In this document: positions 1 through 11,900 of the stretch, piece by piece
How positions within the stretch are numbered: the stretch's first letter is position 1
How the letters are laid out: each line of letters opens with the position of its first letter
Origin: Brachycybe producta
Lineage: Eukaryota > Arthropoda > Diplopoda > Playtdesmida > Andrognathidae
Direction: 5' to 3'
NCBI GenBank assembly: GCA_036925085.1
Contig: JAUPFP010000006.1
Coordinates: forward strand, 9,353,461 to 9,417,460
Length of the DNA stretch: 64,000 bases
Notes under the pieces: model-generated
Databases searched by the model: none
Seen by the model: the letters and a program-made list of their open reading frames with translations, nothing else
Told to the model about the DNA's origin: nothing
Program-made: the position numbers and the translations under genes

Positions 1-697
1 TAATATATTGTTTTATATCTAGTTTTCCCTTGAATGGGACCATCTGCTCGTCAATAGATAAATGTTGCTCCAATGGAAGACTTTTACTTTTATTCAAAAA
101 TGAATCTAAAATTGGACGCACTTTCCATAGTCTGTCCTTCTTTTGTGTGTTTGGTTCGTCATTTATCAAATGCAAAGCATTGCGAAGCAGAAAAAACCGG
201 TTACTCGTCATTAGGTCGGCAACAAACGAAATTCGTGTAATTGGCTCCCAATATTGTCGAACACGTGGAAACGAAAGAGTTCCCATAACAATATGAATTG
301 CAAACAGTGCTCGAAGTTCAGTGGCTGTAGTATTTAGCTCAGTTCCATTTGATTTTAGGAAGTAGATGTTTGTCTCTTCTGCCATTTTTTCAAACAGTTC
401 CAGAGGAAGGTATTCAAAAAAGAATTGAAGTGGATTTTTTACCTCGTCAATTACATCAGTACTTTGTTCTTCCCATGTTACATCTGGTGGAATAAATTCT
501 CGATGGCGCCATTTTATTTGTTTTTTTCCTGATTTTTGTTGTGTAGGGGGTTCAACCTCATCATCTTCAGAATCAGATGCAACAGCTGTTGGTGACACTG
601 ATGATTGAATAGTTCCATTATCTATGTGCAACTCTTCATTCAACTCTTGCTCATCACTATCTTCAATCTCATCACAATCAGAAACATCACCATTCAT
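1..697 (-). CDS. piggyBac-family transposase, N-terminal part (runs off the left edge)
   Basis: An open minus-strand frame of about 232 codons starts at an ATG at 697 and continues past the window edge. The N-terminal part is acidic, as is usual for piggyBac-derived transposases. It is followed by the conserved core, ending with a stretch reading HLSIDEQMVPFKGKLDIKQY near positions 15-75, which carries the first catalytic aspartate in the family context (S/V)DE. The enzyme cuts and pastes its element at TTAA. The same frame stays open upstream to about 806, where a good splice acceptor sits (TTGCAG). A short ATG-bearing exon ending in a GTAAG donor near 906 does not join in phase, so the ATG at 697 is the safer start. 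The terminal repeat and TTAA at 1340 fit a real element. No internal stop was seen in the part present. Confidence 0.88.
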   Translation of the reverse strand, partial: MNGDVSDCDEIEDSDEQELNEELHIDNGTIQSSVSPTAVASDSEDDEVEPPTQQKSGKKQIKWRHREFIPPDVTWEEQSTDVIDEVKNPLQFFFEYLPLELFEKMAEETNIYFLKSNGTELNTTATELRALFAIHIVMGTLSFPRVRQYWEPITRISFVADLMTSNRFFLLRNALHLINDEPNTQKKDRLWKVRPILDSFLNKSKSLPLEQHLSIDEQMVPFKGKLDIKQYI

Positions 698-1339
698 AAT
701 TCTAGCAAACAGTTTTTCTGCCTCAGATGGTTTTGTAGAATATTGAATTTCTCTTTGTGCCCGGTTTCCATAAAAAGATTTCACCCTTATCTCAGCATAA
801 CTGCAACCTAATTTATTACAAAATAGTTTTATCAAATAATTCACAACAAAAAAATACTAAATAAGTAGAATATAAATCATAAAAACTAAAACCACATAGT
901 CTTACTTGGTTCATGCTCTTCATTGTTTGCCATGTTTATGACCACTTAGTCACTGTGTCCACAAATGAGGACGTCTCAAATAATACACTTGATGCAGCTA
1001 AATTATGGACACAAATTTCAAGCAAACTTCACTAAACAGTCAATTTACCACTTATAATGAAGTTCTGTACCTTATTTGCTAAAAAACACGCCAATATATC
1101 GAAAATAAACGAATTTACAAGATGCTGAAACTGCAAAAAAATAAGCCTAATGACTACACAAAGAAAAATACACTTTATTTACTAAAATATGCAATATATG
1201 GCGCCACTGCCTGTATACTACACTTCAATTAGTCCCTATGTGTGGACTTATATATATAGAAGTAAAAAAAAATATTTAAAGAAGCTTCAGCTAATGGACA
1301 AACTTATTGTCCACAGCTGTGGACAAATGACTGAAAGGG
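1..1339 (-). mobile_element. piggyBac DNA transposon, right portion
   Basis: The element end reads, from the outside inward, TTAA then CCCTTTCAGTCATTTGTCC, which is the expected piggyBac pattern of a TTAA target followed by CCC at the terminal repeat. The TTAA is at 1340-1343. A subterminal inverted pair (TTGTCCACAGCTGTGGACAA) lies at about 1306-1325. Between the transposase start and the end are about 640 bases of AT-rich non-coding DNA, including the possible intron described for the transposase. The left end is outside the window, so intactness cannot be judged. Confidence 0.85.
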
Positions 1340-1343
1340 TTAA

Positions 1344-1733
1344 CTAGACTCCATGTAATTCAACTAAACACATTTTACTCGATTGCATTTAGCTCAAGTG
1401 TAGATAAAGCATTATACCTTGTACACACATGAATTCAAATTAAATGTTAGGTGAATTATATGGAATCCAGTTAAGGACATGAACCAAATAAAAATTGACT
1501 TTATTATTAATATTTTAAATTGAAATACTAAATCAATATTTTGTCAGTAGTTTATATATTTTATATTTAAGTTTTAACTCAATATTTTCAGATTATTAAC
1601 TTGAATAAATTGAAGTCGAAGGTGGTTTGACTGTGATTGTAATGTATTAATTATCTCTGGAAAGCCTTGGAAGTAGGCCGTTTTGGCGGCAACCGAACTT
1701 CATTTTACCGTCATAACGTTATCTGTGTTCCAA
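1344..1733. other. AT-rich intergenic stretch, nothing recognised
   Basis: AT-rich DNA between the piggyBac end and a family A MITE. No open frame of interest, RNA gene or repeat was recognised. Confidence 0.5.
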
Positions 1734-1940
1734 ACAGGCAATTTAGAAATCGGGACAAACACAAGTTGGCTCCGCCCTTTTTATGACGACCGGCAACTTC
1801 TAATTGGTTTGCTGCGTGGTTCGACATTGAAAAGGGCGGAGCATGTGCCGTCAGACTACATAACCAACCAATTAGAAGTTGCCGGTCGTCATAAAAAGGA
1901 CGGAGCCAACTTGTGTTTGTCCCGATTTCTAAATGCCTGT
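1734..1940. repeat. Family A palindromic MITE, copy A1
   Basis: A 207-bp element begins ACAGGCA and ends TGCCTGT, and is an almost complete inverted repeat (ACTT.GGCTCCGCCCTTTTTATGACGACC and its complement). Flanks GTTCCAA and GTTCCGA look like a decayed target duplication. It has no coding capacity. Other copies lie at 15851/30411 (split), 38813, 39674, 42012, 46169, 48150 and 48373. Confidence 0.85.
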
Positions 1941-2618
1941 GTTCCGATGGCCATAATTGTCAACAACGACGTCACGTCACATGATAACAAACGAAATCAA
2001 TGACAGTAAATAAAATTAATTGGAAATCAGCCCTAAAAACTTGTAACTTGTTGCAATCAGTTTAAAACGCAAAACATACGCTTGAAACAACTGAAAACTT
2101 CACTTTGAATTGATGCTAAAACGAATAATAAATACACCACATAAATAGAGAGGACGAACATGGCGACTAAATGTAAAATGGTGGTCGATTACCGCCATAT
2201 AAAAGCGCCAATCGCAAACTGAACAAAAAAGTAAAAGTTCATACTTAAGTTATTTTAGCGCAAATTTCATCTTTAACACTACGAAATGAACACTTAGACA
2301 CAGATAAAGTTATAAAAGTTTACAAAATCAGAAAAAACTTAGTTACAAACCTGCAAAAACCAGCGAAATCGTCGCCGAAAAATGAGAAAAGCCCGGAATT
2401 TCCCACGATGCATCGCTCTCAGCAGCTGGAAATCAGCTTAGAAAGTGACGTCACAAAAAAAAAAACTCAGTGACGTCCAAAAAAAAACTCAGCTACCTCA
2501 CAAATGCATTGCTGACGTCACACGGAGTTCGCTAACATATTAAGCTAACGATAATTTAAAGCATTTTCAATTTAATAAACATTCTCAAGATATTTTCTAA
2601 CTCATGCAATAAATAAAT
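1941..2618. other. Intergenic stretch with short A-rich and CRE-like sites
   Basis: Non-coding. It contains several TGACGTCA/GACGTCAC-type motifs (around 1968-1980, 2443-2520) and A-runs. These could be promoter elements of an unseen transcript, but no coding exon was found beside them. Confidence 0.35.
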
Positions 2619-3438
2619 AACAAGGGATTCAAGGAACCCTATAGACCTCCATTGCTTTAATGTATCAAATAACCAACTTTCTTTCAATTTTACATGTGTA
2701 CGCACATGTACACACGTGCGCGCATGTGTTCGCACATGTACGCACATGTACACACTTGTACGCACATGTACACTTGTGCGCATTAGTACGCAGATGTACA
2801 CACTTGTACACATTGTGCGCATGTGTACGCACATGTACACACTTGTATGCACATGTACACTTGTGCGCATTAGTACGCAGATGTACACACTTGTACACAT
2901 TGTTCGCATGTGTACGCACATGTACACACTTGTGTGCATGTGTACGCACATGAACACACTTGTATGCATGTGTACGCACATGTACACATTTGTGCGCATG
3001 TGTACGCACATGTACACGTGTGCACATGTGTATATAGATGAACACACATGTATGTACTCACGTACATGACATAGTTACATGTGATGCGCATGCGTCATTC
3101 ATTTGTAATAATATGGTTTAAAATGAAAATACGTCACATGTATTCTAATATACAAAAATAATAACAGAACATAGAAAGGAACACCCCTCCTAAATAATAG
3201 AAAAGTCCCCCTTTCGAATGCTACAACTGGAAAGAGGAAGAATCTCGATTTTTTTAAAAACAATTACGTTTTTAAAAAATCGAAATTTTATATATCAAAT
3301 TGCTCTAAAATGTCATCGTCAAATTATGTACATCATTTTAGGTTTGATGACATTTTATTGTAGGTGGCCCCGTTTTCGAGTTGTTCGACCCACAAAAAAT
3401 TATGACCAAAAACTCAAAATGTTTCTAAAAAATTCATA
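2619..3438. repeat. Family C minisatellite-bearing repeat, copy C1 (incomplete)
   Basis: It starts ACAAGGGATTCAAGGAACCC and continues through CCTCCATTGCTTTA. A TG/CA-rich array follows (about 2695-3035), then a unique-sequence right half (TAATAATATGGTTTAAAATG ... GTGGCCCCGTTTTCGAGTTG). It stops where the next copy begins at 3439, so the last 230 or so bases seen in copies C2 and C3 are missing. The two copies look like a partial tandem duplication. Confidence 0.8.
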
Positions 3439-4670
3439 AAACAAGGGATTCAAGGAACCCTATAGACCTCCATTGCTTTAATATATGCTTTCATATATCA
3501 AATAACCAACTTTTTTTCATTGTGCGCATGTGTACGCACATGTACACACTTGTGCGCATGTGTACGCACATGTACACACGTGTGCGCATGTGTACGCACA
3601 TGTACACACGTGTGCGCATGTGTACGCACATGTACACACGTGTGCGCATGTGTACGCACATGTACACATGTGTGCGCATGTGTATGCACATGTACACACG
3701 TGTGCGCATGTGTACGCACATGTACACACTTGTGCGCATGTGTACGCACATGTACACACGTGTGTGCATGTGTACGCACATGTACACACGTGTGCGCATG
3801 TGTACGCACATGTGCGCATGTGTACGCACATGTACCCACGTGTGCGCATGTGTACGCACATTTACACACGTGTGCGCATGTGTACGCACATGTACACACG
3901 TGTGCGCATGTGTACGCACATGTACACACGTGTGCGCATGTGTACGCACATGTACACACGTGTGCGCATGTGTACGCACATGTACACGTGTGCGCATGTG
4001 TACGCACATGTACACACGTGTGCGCATATGTATATAGATAATCACACATGTATGTACTCATGTACATGACATAGTTACATGTGATGCGCATGCGTCATTC
4101 ATTTGTAATAATATGGGTTTAAAATGAAAATACGTCACATGTATTCTAATATACAAAAATAATAACAGAACATAAAAAGGAACACCCCTCCTAAATAATA
4201 GAAAAGTCCCCCCTTTCGAATGCTACAACTGGAAAGAGGAAGAATCTCGATTTTTTGAAAAAAAAATTACGTTTTTAAAAAATCGAAATTATATATATGG
4301 AATCGCTCTAAAATTCCAATTTTTTTGCAGTTTCATCGTCAGAATGTTTACATCATTTTAAGTCTGATGACATTTTATTGTAGGTGGCCCCGTTTTCGAG
4401 TTGTTCGACCCACTAAAAATTATGACCAAAAACTCAAAATTTGTTTCTAAAAAATTCATAAAAAAATAACCCCTGTGTAAAATTTTCTAATTTTTTGTCA
4501 GGAGCTTCATATTGACCCACGGAATCAAATAAAAAATACTGCATGTCTTTATCTCATTCCGTTCTTGAGTTGTTTGAGGAACTAAATTGGGGTTCCGAAC
4601 ACACACATACATACATACATCCTTTTTTGCCCCTTTTCTTGCATGATCCTATATATAAAGAGCAATGAAG
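3439..4670. repeat. Family C minisatellite-bearing repeat, copy C2 (longest)
   Basis: Same left end as C1. A 30-bp tandem array spans about 3523-4030, followed by the right half, a short ACAC/ATAC microsatellite (4600-4620) and the end CTTGCATGATCCTATATATAAAGAGCAATG. Both ends contain related CCTATA...CATTGCT motifs. The transposition class is uncertain. A non-autonomous element with a tandem core (as in the pearl-type elements known from molluscs) is possible. Confidence 0.75.
3523..4030. repeat. 30-bp minisatellite, alternating pyrimidine-purine
   Basis: About 17 units of a 30-bp repeat starting TGTGCGCATGTGTACGCACA. Most units alternate pyrimidine and purine at every step. Because 30 is a multiple of 3, all six frames stay open as Cys/His/Thr/Val repeats. 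This is a composition effect, not a protein gene. Confidence 0.93.
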
Positions 4671-5929
4671 GCAAAAACACAAATTTATTAAAAACTAGAA
4701 TATTAGTTAGAATGTGATATAAGTTCATGTTCATGAATATATTCATATTTCATATTTTTTATAATAGGCCTAATAATTAATATTTAAAAATGTAATTTTT
4801 CTTTTTTAAAGTTCGTTCCGAAATACTTTAAAAAGTTTCTTTTTAAAAAATTCATCTTGAAAGTGTATTAGAAACTAGAAGGGTAGGCTAGTAACTCAAT
4901 CATTTAAAAGGTATTTTCATCTTCTTGTTTTTTAAATAAGTTTTTTTTTCGTCAGTTTGAAATGACCCAATTTTAAGCAGACAATATTTTTTTTTAATTT
5001 TTGTCTATAAAAGTTCATTTTGAAAACTGAAAATCCTCCTGCTCCTGTAACGCAAAATATAACCAGGGTTTAAAAATCTACTGATCCTGAAATCTTAAGC
5101 CGTAAATACATGGTCAATTTTGGCTTGTCAATCCGTGAACGTAGCAACGTACACATTTAAAAAAATGTAACGCTTTTCTACGATGGGAAGCTAAGCAAAG
5201 AGAAACAGAATAGGCGCAGCCAACGCAAGAAAAGAAAACGAAAGGTATGCCACAACAAATTGACCGTGTATTTATAGCTTTAAGCAGGGTTTCTTAGCCG
5301 ATTTACAGTTGAACCATTAAAAATATTCGCTTCCTTTCAAACGTTTTTCATTTTATCTTTATTCAGAGAGAAAACCGTTAGGTTAAAAAGTGACAGGGAA
5401 ATAAACACATTTCAACGATCAGTACTGAAATATTGGAGAGAAGAAAAAAAAATTTTTCGGCTACTTTTGTAATGTATCTCCGAAAAAACAAAAACAAAAA
5501 ATAAATACGATGTTGATTGGGTGGAATGATATTAATTGTAATAACAATTCCACCTTCCCTCTTCCCCACATGAAAACAAAACGAAATGTCAAATTTCATT
5601 TCAAACTAAAACTTACGATCCAAATACTCGTAAAAATTAGAAAAAAATGCACAGTACAGAGATTATATTCAAAGAAATAACAGGAGAAAATAAAAAATGA
5701 ATGACGTCTTTTTATAATTCTAATATGGCCGATCGAAACATTTGAAATTATTCAATTTTCAATCAATTAAAAAAAATTAACAAAAAAAATAGTCTCTTTT
5801 TGGATTCGCTTGAAACTTTTGTGTTTTTAAAGCAAACATTTCGATCGCTCATTCTATTCTACACATGTATACGTACCGTTAAAAATATATCTATACGAAC
5901 ATCAAATCCAATCGTCTCGTCGACTTCTA
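4671..5929. other. Intergenic region downstream of SF3B1, with a family B foldback remnant
   Basis: AT-rich. Positions 4853-5075 are a worn family B element (AGAAACTAGAAGGGTAG ... CTCCTGCTCCTGTAACGCAAAATA). The rest probably includes the SF3B1 3' UTR. TTTATT at about 5357 reads as AATAAA on the minus strand. No other gene was recognised. Confidence 0.5.
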
Positions 5930-8900
5930 TTAAAGAATGTAGTCCATTTCGTATCTGACATACTGGTTTTTAGGTGGATCGTTCGGTATCCTCGGATAAC
6001 CGGCTACGAGGGCATCTTGACCTCCGATATACAAAGAATTGTAGATTTTCCAATAAACATCTCTTACCTTTCGAGCAGGATGAAATAATCCCTGTGAGAG
6101 AGAAAACAAATCTTCATCAGAAAACAATATCGGGGACCAAATTTATAAAATGTTCAAACTGTTCCAAAAAAAAAAAAAAAGCTTGCCTGCAGTGTGTACT
6201 GGAGAATCTTGATGGGACCCAACGCAACCCTCAGTCCTTCAATAGAGTCCATAAACGCCTGCACGAGATGTGGCGAAGTCTCGAAGATATTTGGCCACAA
6301 GTTGTTTAAGAGGTGAACCAAAGCATCTTCACATCCAAAGCCATAAACACCGAGAGCCATGTGTTTTATCGCTGCACAGGCGGTCTGGCGATGAACCAAA
6401 TCTCTGCAAAATAAAAAAAGGGGCGCTGTCAGTCGCTATGAAACCGAATTCTGAGAACCAAAAACCAAGCGTACCTATCCATGAGAGCATCTTCCAAAAG
6501 TGGAGTCACTGCATAAATGTAATCCTTCCCCATTTCGCCAATGTATTCAAACAAAAACGAAAGAGACTTCAAGACTCCGTTCTGAACATTCAACTCTGGA
6601 ACCCTGTACTCGTTCATAAGCGCCGGCAAAACGGTGAAAGGAGAACAAGTTTCAGCAACGATCGCAATCGCCACAGTTGTACATACACGATTTTGACGTT
6701 CCTGAACTTTTAAATTGTTCAATAGAGTTGCGAGAACGTCGTGGGGGCTGAATAAAAACAAATATGCAAAACGTTAACAAAAAGTCTCTTACGTTTCAGG
6801 AGCAACATTAAATAGAAATTTAAAGAGCGTTAGAAACTAGAACGGTAGCCAAATCATTTAATAGTAAGTAATAAACTTTTTATGATCAAAAATTAAAAAA
6901 TATTGTCTGTTTAAAGTTGGGTCATTTTTAAACTGAAATAAAAAGCTTATTTTAAGATATCCACATGAAAATACTCCTAAGTGATTGAGCCACCCTTCTA
7001 GTATCTAAAACACTTTCAAGTTTCTCTTTATTTTGCTCCTGAAAAACGGAATCACCTTATGTGATTCGGTTACTCTTCTAGTTTCGAAAACACGTTAAGA
7101 TAAAAGCAATCTTAAAAAAAAATAAGTCACCCGATAGCTTTTGCGATATAACCGAAAGTGTTGACGGTCGCACGACGGATCGCTTTCTTGTGAGCTTTCA
7201 GAAGTTCCAGAAGCTCGAAACAGATCCGCATCCATTCACGAGCGGAAACAAACTCTGGACCTCTGTCGGCAATACGACCAACCAAATCAATACAATTTTC
7301 TTGTACCTTCTCGTGCCTAAAACACACAAAATACGACATCAGCAGGAGTAACTACAACGACTTCAAACAGAAGACAAACCTGTTTTTTAAGATCGGAGTT
7401 AATCTGGGCAGCAAATCCTTGATAGGAGGCGTCATCTTCGACATTCCAATCACATTGACGATTCCTTTCAAAGCACCTAAAATGCTTCCCAATACTTCAG
7501 GATATTCTTCACCAAGATATTCGTACAAAACGACACCCAAATGACCCATCAGCTTCTCCTGAAACCAACGAACAAAAAATTTAATTAACATTTGAATCGT
7601 TTCTGAAGCTCAAATCAAAGCCAACTGCGACGTACTTCCTGACAAGTTTTCATGACGATGGCAATACGAGAGATAAGATCAGCCGCCTGTTGACGAACCT
7701 TAGCCGACTTGTTGTTCAAACGCCACAAAATCGTACCGCAGATCTGAGGAAGATACGGTTTAACTCTCTTTGCGAGTGTGTTGACGACGGTTCCGAATCC
7801 ATTCAACATCACAACATCCTAAAAACAAACAAGACATGAGCAAAAAACGATTCTATTTTTGGATCAAACAAGAAGTCGTACCTCGGTCGTCTGTTCCTGG
7901 AATGCGTACAAGATTCCGTCGATCAACTGTTCTTCGAGTCGAGAGTCGATATCGGCCGCTCCGAGATTGGCCATGATCTTCTCGATCGTCTCCATCACCA
8001 TCTTACGATACTGTTCGTTCTCATCCTTCAGATCGTCGACGATACGATTGATGATTTCGGCGGCACCGACTTTGTTTGCAATCTCAACCGTCGTGTCCAC
8101 GAGCTAAGAACGACAGAAAAAAATTATAGTTATTTCGAGGATATCTCTATCTGTAATCGTGACGATGTCATTACCTGACGATAATTTCGTCGATCGAGTG
8201 CCATACGATGGTTCCAGAAATGCCTAAAGAAATGAGGCAAAATCTCTTCTTTGATGTACTGAGCTTCGACACCATCCGTAGCGCAACATTGTTTCACGAC
8301 CTGTCAATCGAAAAAGACAACAAATCAGTTCAAAACTAAAAAGAGAAAAGAAAGAAACAAAAAAAAAAACAGAACCTTTAACACAATCTTCTTCATTTCT
8401 TCGTCCGGTGACTGAAACTCTCGAATAAGAATCAACATCACTTCTCTGGTGTAGTAATTAGCATATTCGGCATCCATCAATGGGATAAGATAACCGATAG
8501 CTTTTAAGAAAGCGGCAAGACCCTGTGAACATTCGTTAAGATAATAGAACGTTTAATCTCGTGAAAATACCAATAATTGAACAATTAAGAAAAGGAGGAG
8601 GCGGTGGCTAACCTTTCCTCTGTGTGTTCTGATACCCTTCCAAAGTGGTTTAAGAACACTGTCAAAAGATTCGATGCCGTAAGGAGTTGCGGCTTCAGCA
8701 AGTGCAGCCAAAGCTAAAGCAGTGATCGTACGAACCTTCTGCTGTTCGTCAACGAGACCTGTTAACGACAAAACCAATTGAGAACTGATCAAAAGACAGT
8801 TAAAGGGTTAAAGACGAGCGACTTTTTTGTGGCTGAGATAGACCGCAAAAAGTAGTCGGCGTCTCGCCGAAACCGACTACTCTACTCGACTATCAGTGGT

Positions 8901-11900
8901 TGGAAAATGGTCCTACTATAGTTGAATGAACTGCAAAAAGTGGTCCTAAACGACGAGAAAGGACCGACCTTAGAGACCATGAATTCTGACAAGGAAACAC
9001 TTTTGTAATTGTTGTTCCGTCTTAAGAGACGTGACAGGTGGTTGACAAGTGGTCTTTGTGAAAACAAGAAACGCTGTCATCGGTAGCATAGACCGACCAC
9101 CGTCCGGAGACTGCAGTCCACCAGTGGTTGAGAAGCCGTTCGTCTGTGTACAAGTTCGAACGCTTTGCAAAGCAACACATTGACAATCATACAACACAGC
9201 CACCGGTCGTCATGTTCGATTAATTTTTGCAGCAAACTCAACCACTAAAAAGTCGCCGCCGTGTAAAGTGTTTAGGATGATTTTATACAAGAAGAACTTT
9301 ACGAAACTCAAGTCAAAAACAGATAACTGACATTTTCAAACTCCAATAACTCGAAATAAACTTAAAATTGTTTTCAAATTGTTATTTTAACGCTTCTAGT
9401 ATCTAAGAATTTTCTATCAACACCCCTTTCAAAAAACTGGAAAAAAATAAGTTCTTCGACTCGGAGGGAAGAAATAAACAACAACAACAAGATTAAAATA
9501 AATGTTATTTTTTTACCGTGTTCAATAATTTCGACCAAACTACGAAGATGAGGCAGAATGGCGCAACCCATAAGAATGGCAATCTGTTGAACGATCTTGA
9601 TACCGGTGTGTCGCGCCTGCCAAGATTTCTTACTGCGACACACGGCCTTCAAAAACGGAAGCAACGAAGGAATTCCGAGAGCAGATGCGACGACCGCAAA
9701 AGCACGAGCTGTCGTGTTACGAACGTACTCGTCAATGTTGTCGATATCGGGACGCATAGTCGAGATCATGGTTGCAAGACCGGCAGCCTTTGCCAGATTA
9801 GAAATGATCTCACGACCTTCGACACGAGCGTAATAATCTTCGTCGATCAAAAGCGGTTCGATCACGACAAGAATCTAGAAAAAAGAAGTTATCGTTATTG
9901 TGCAGTAATGATGTTTTTACAGTGTAAACGTTCCTTGCCTTCTGGTTATTATGTCTTTCATAAGCAAAATTAAGAGACTAGAAAGAAGGGTAGCTCTATC
10001 ACTTAAGGGTATTTCCGTGTTGATATCTTTCAAAATAAACTTTTTATGCCAGTTAAAATGACTGACTATAAAAAGTTTATTTTGAAAGATATCAACACGG
10101 AAATACCCTTAAGTGATTCACCTACCCTTCTAGTTTCTAAAATATTTTCCAGTTTCTCTTAATTTTTTTCCTAAAAGACAGAATAATCAGAAAGTTCAAA
10201 ATGAACTGTTCACAATACATTTGAATACCATTTACAAACCTTGTGAACGTATGGACGAACCAAATCGTCCAATTTGTACAAAATACGATCAATGACTTTA
10301 ACGAGCAAGTGACGTTCTTGATCTTCAAGTGTCGGTGACATCAGAAGCGGAAGAATCTGATTGAAAAGCGGACCGGCGCCGAATTCGCGAGCCTTGTCTG
10401 TTATCTGACGAAGCGCGGCCTTACGCATTGGTGGAGTTCCGTTCTTGATCTTCAGCAACAGTTTCATGATCTTACGTTCCTTTTGCTCTTCAGGGCTGAG
10501 CGTATCTTCGTCGACATCGACCAGAAGCTTATCGAAATACTGCGCGTCTTCCGGTTTCATGATAGCAAGGTTACCCTTCGGTTGATCATCTAAATACTTC
10601 GCAGAACGATCTTCTTGCTGAATGTAGAATCCAGACATTCCACCCAAAGGCGTCGGAGTAGAAGTCAACTTTCTGGCCGGTGTACGGATCGGAATGTATC
10701 CCGCCGGAGCTTGCAAGACTTTGTAACCCTCGGGAAACATCGAATCCAATTCGTCATCGGCCAACGGACGGTTTCGTTCGTCTATCTCTCGTTCCCATCT
10801 GTAAGCTTGCAACTGTTCTGGCGTCATGGACATTAGATGTCCGGGAGTAGGAGTAGCCATAGCCATGGCTTTTGACCCAGTCGGAGTTACTCCACTCGGA
10901 GTCATCATACTCGGAGTCTGTGGTGTCTGATTGCCCATTTGGCTAGCGGGAGTCTCGTCCCAACGAGATCTCCTCTTACTCGCGCTTGGAGTCGGAGTCT
11001 CTTGGATGAGGTCGACCCCAGCACGATCTGTGTGTGGAGTTTCGGCCCAACCACTACCGTGTCCAGGAGTTTCTGGAAAAGAAGCAACATATTAAGTAAA
11101 AACATTCTCTTAAAATTGTAAATACATCATGTTAGAAATTTGTTTTTTCTAACCTCTTTCGGTTTTTGGAGTCTCGTCCCAACGATTTCTACGAGCGCTC
11201 GGAGTTCCTCTGTGTCCCGGAGTCTCGTGACCCGGTGTAGTGGCACCGGGAGTTGCATGACCCGGAGTTGCATCCCACATACGTGTACTCTGACCTGGAG
11301 TTGCACCGGGAGTTTCAAATCCTTTTTGGCGACCGGGTGTTTCATCCCATCTACTCTGTGATGGAGTTTGACCCTAAAAAAAAAGAGAAACACCATTAGG
11401 CAAATCGGACTTTTACAAATCCAGTTTGATGTATTGTACTTCGGCCAGATCCCAGCTAGAAGCTTTTTTCTTGGATGGAGTTTCGTCTCCATCGTCACCA
11501 GCTGCTCCGACACCACCACCGCCGCCGCCGCCGCCGCCACCACCACCACCACCACCACCTCCTCCTCCTCCTCCGCCGCCGCCACCACCTCCAGCTGTTT
11601 GATCCCAACGTCTTCTCTTTGCTAAAACATTTAAAAGACAACCATGAAATTGAAATGAAAGCTATAAAGGGGAAACCGCCAGTGTAATTATTTTACATGG
11701 TTTCTCTGACGAAGAATCGCCGTTCTGAGGTTGTACCACTCTCAGCTCGCCGGCTTTTGCTTTCTCCGTTATTTTCTTTCTCAGTTCAGCCTAAAATGGT
11801 TAAAATTTTAAAAATAAACCATAAGTTACCGATAAGATGAAAAAAGAAAAAATCAAAGGTAAGCCGCGCACCTGGTTCTTATTCAATGTATGCTCTTGCA

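Noticed and set aside
2556-3091. Overlapping Cys/His/Thr/Val-rich frames on both strands
   Set aside because: They come from the TG/CA minisatellite with period divisible by 3; no start context, no splice sites, open in many frames at once.
3491-4091. Frames of up to 197 codons on both strands (CAYTCAHV-type repeats)
   Set aside because: Same minisatellite effect as above.
9470-9516. Read-through extension of SF3B1 exon 10 into [11 protein letters not shown]-like sequence
   Set aside because: The GTAAAA donor at 9516 keeps EIIEHGLVDEQQ in frame with exon 11; the extension is intron.
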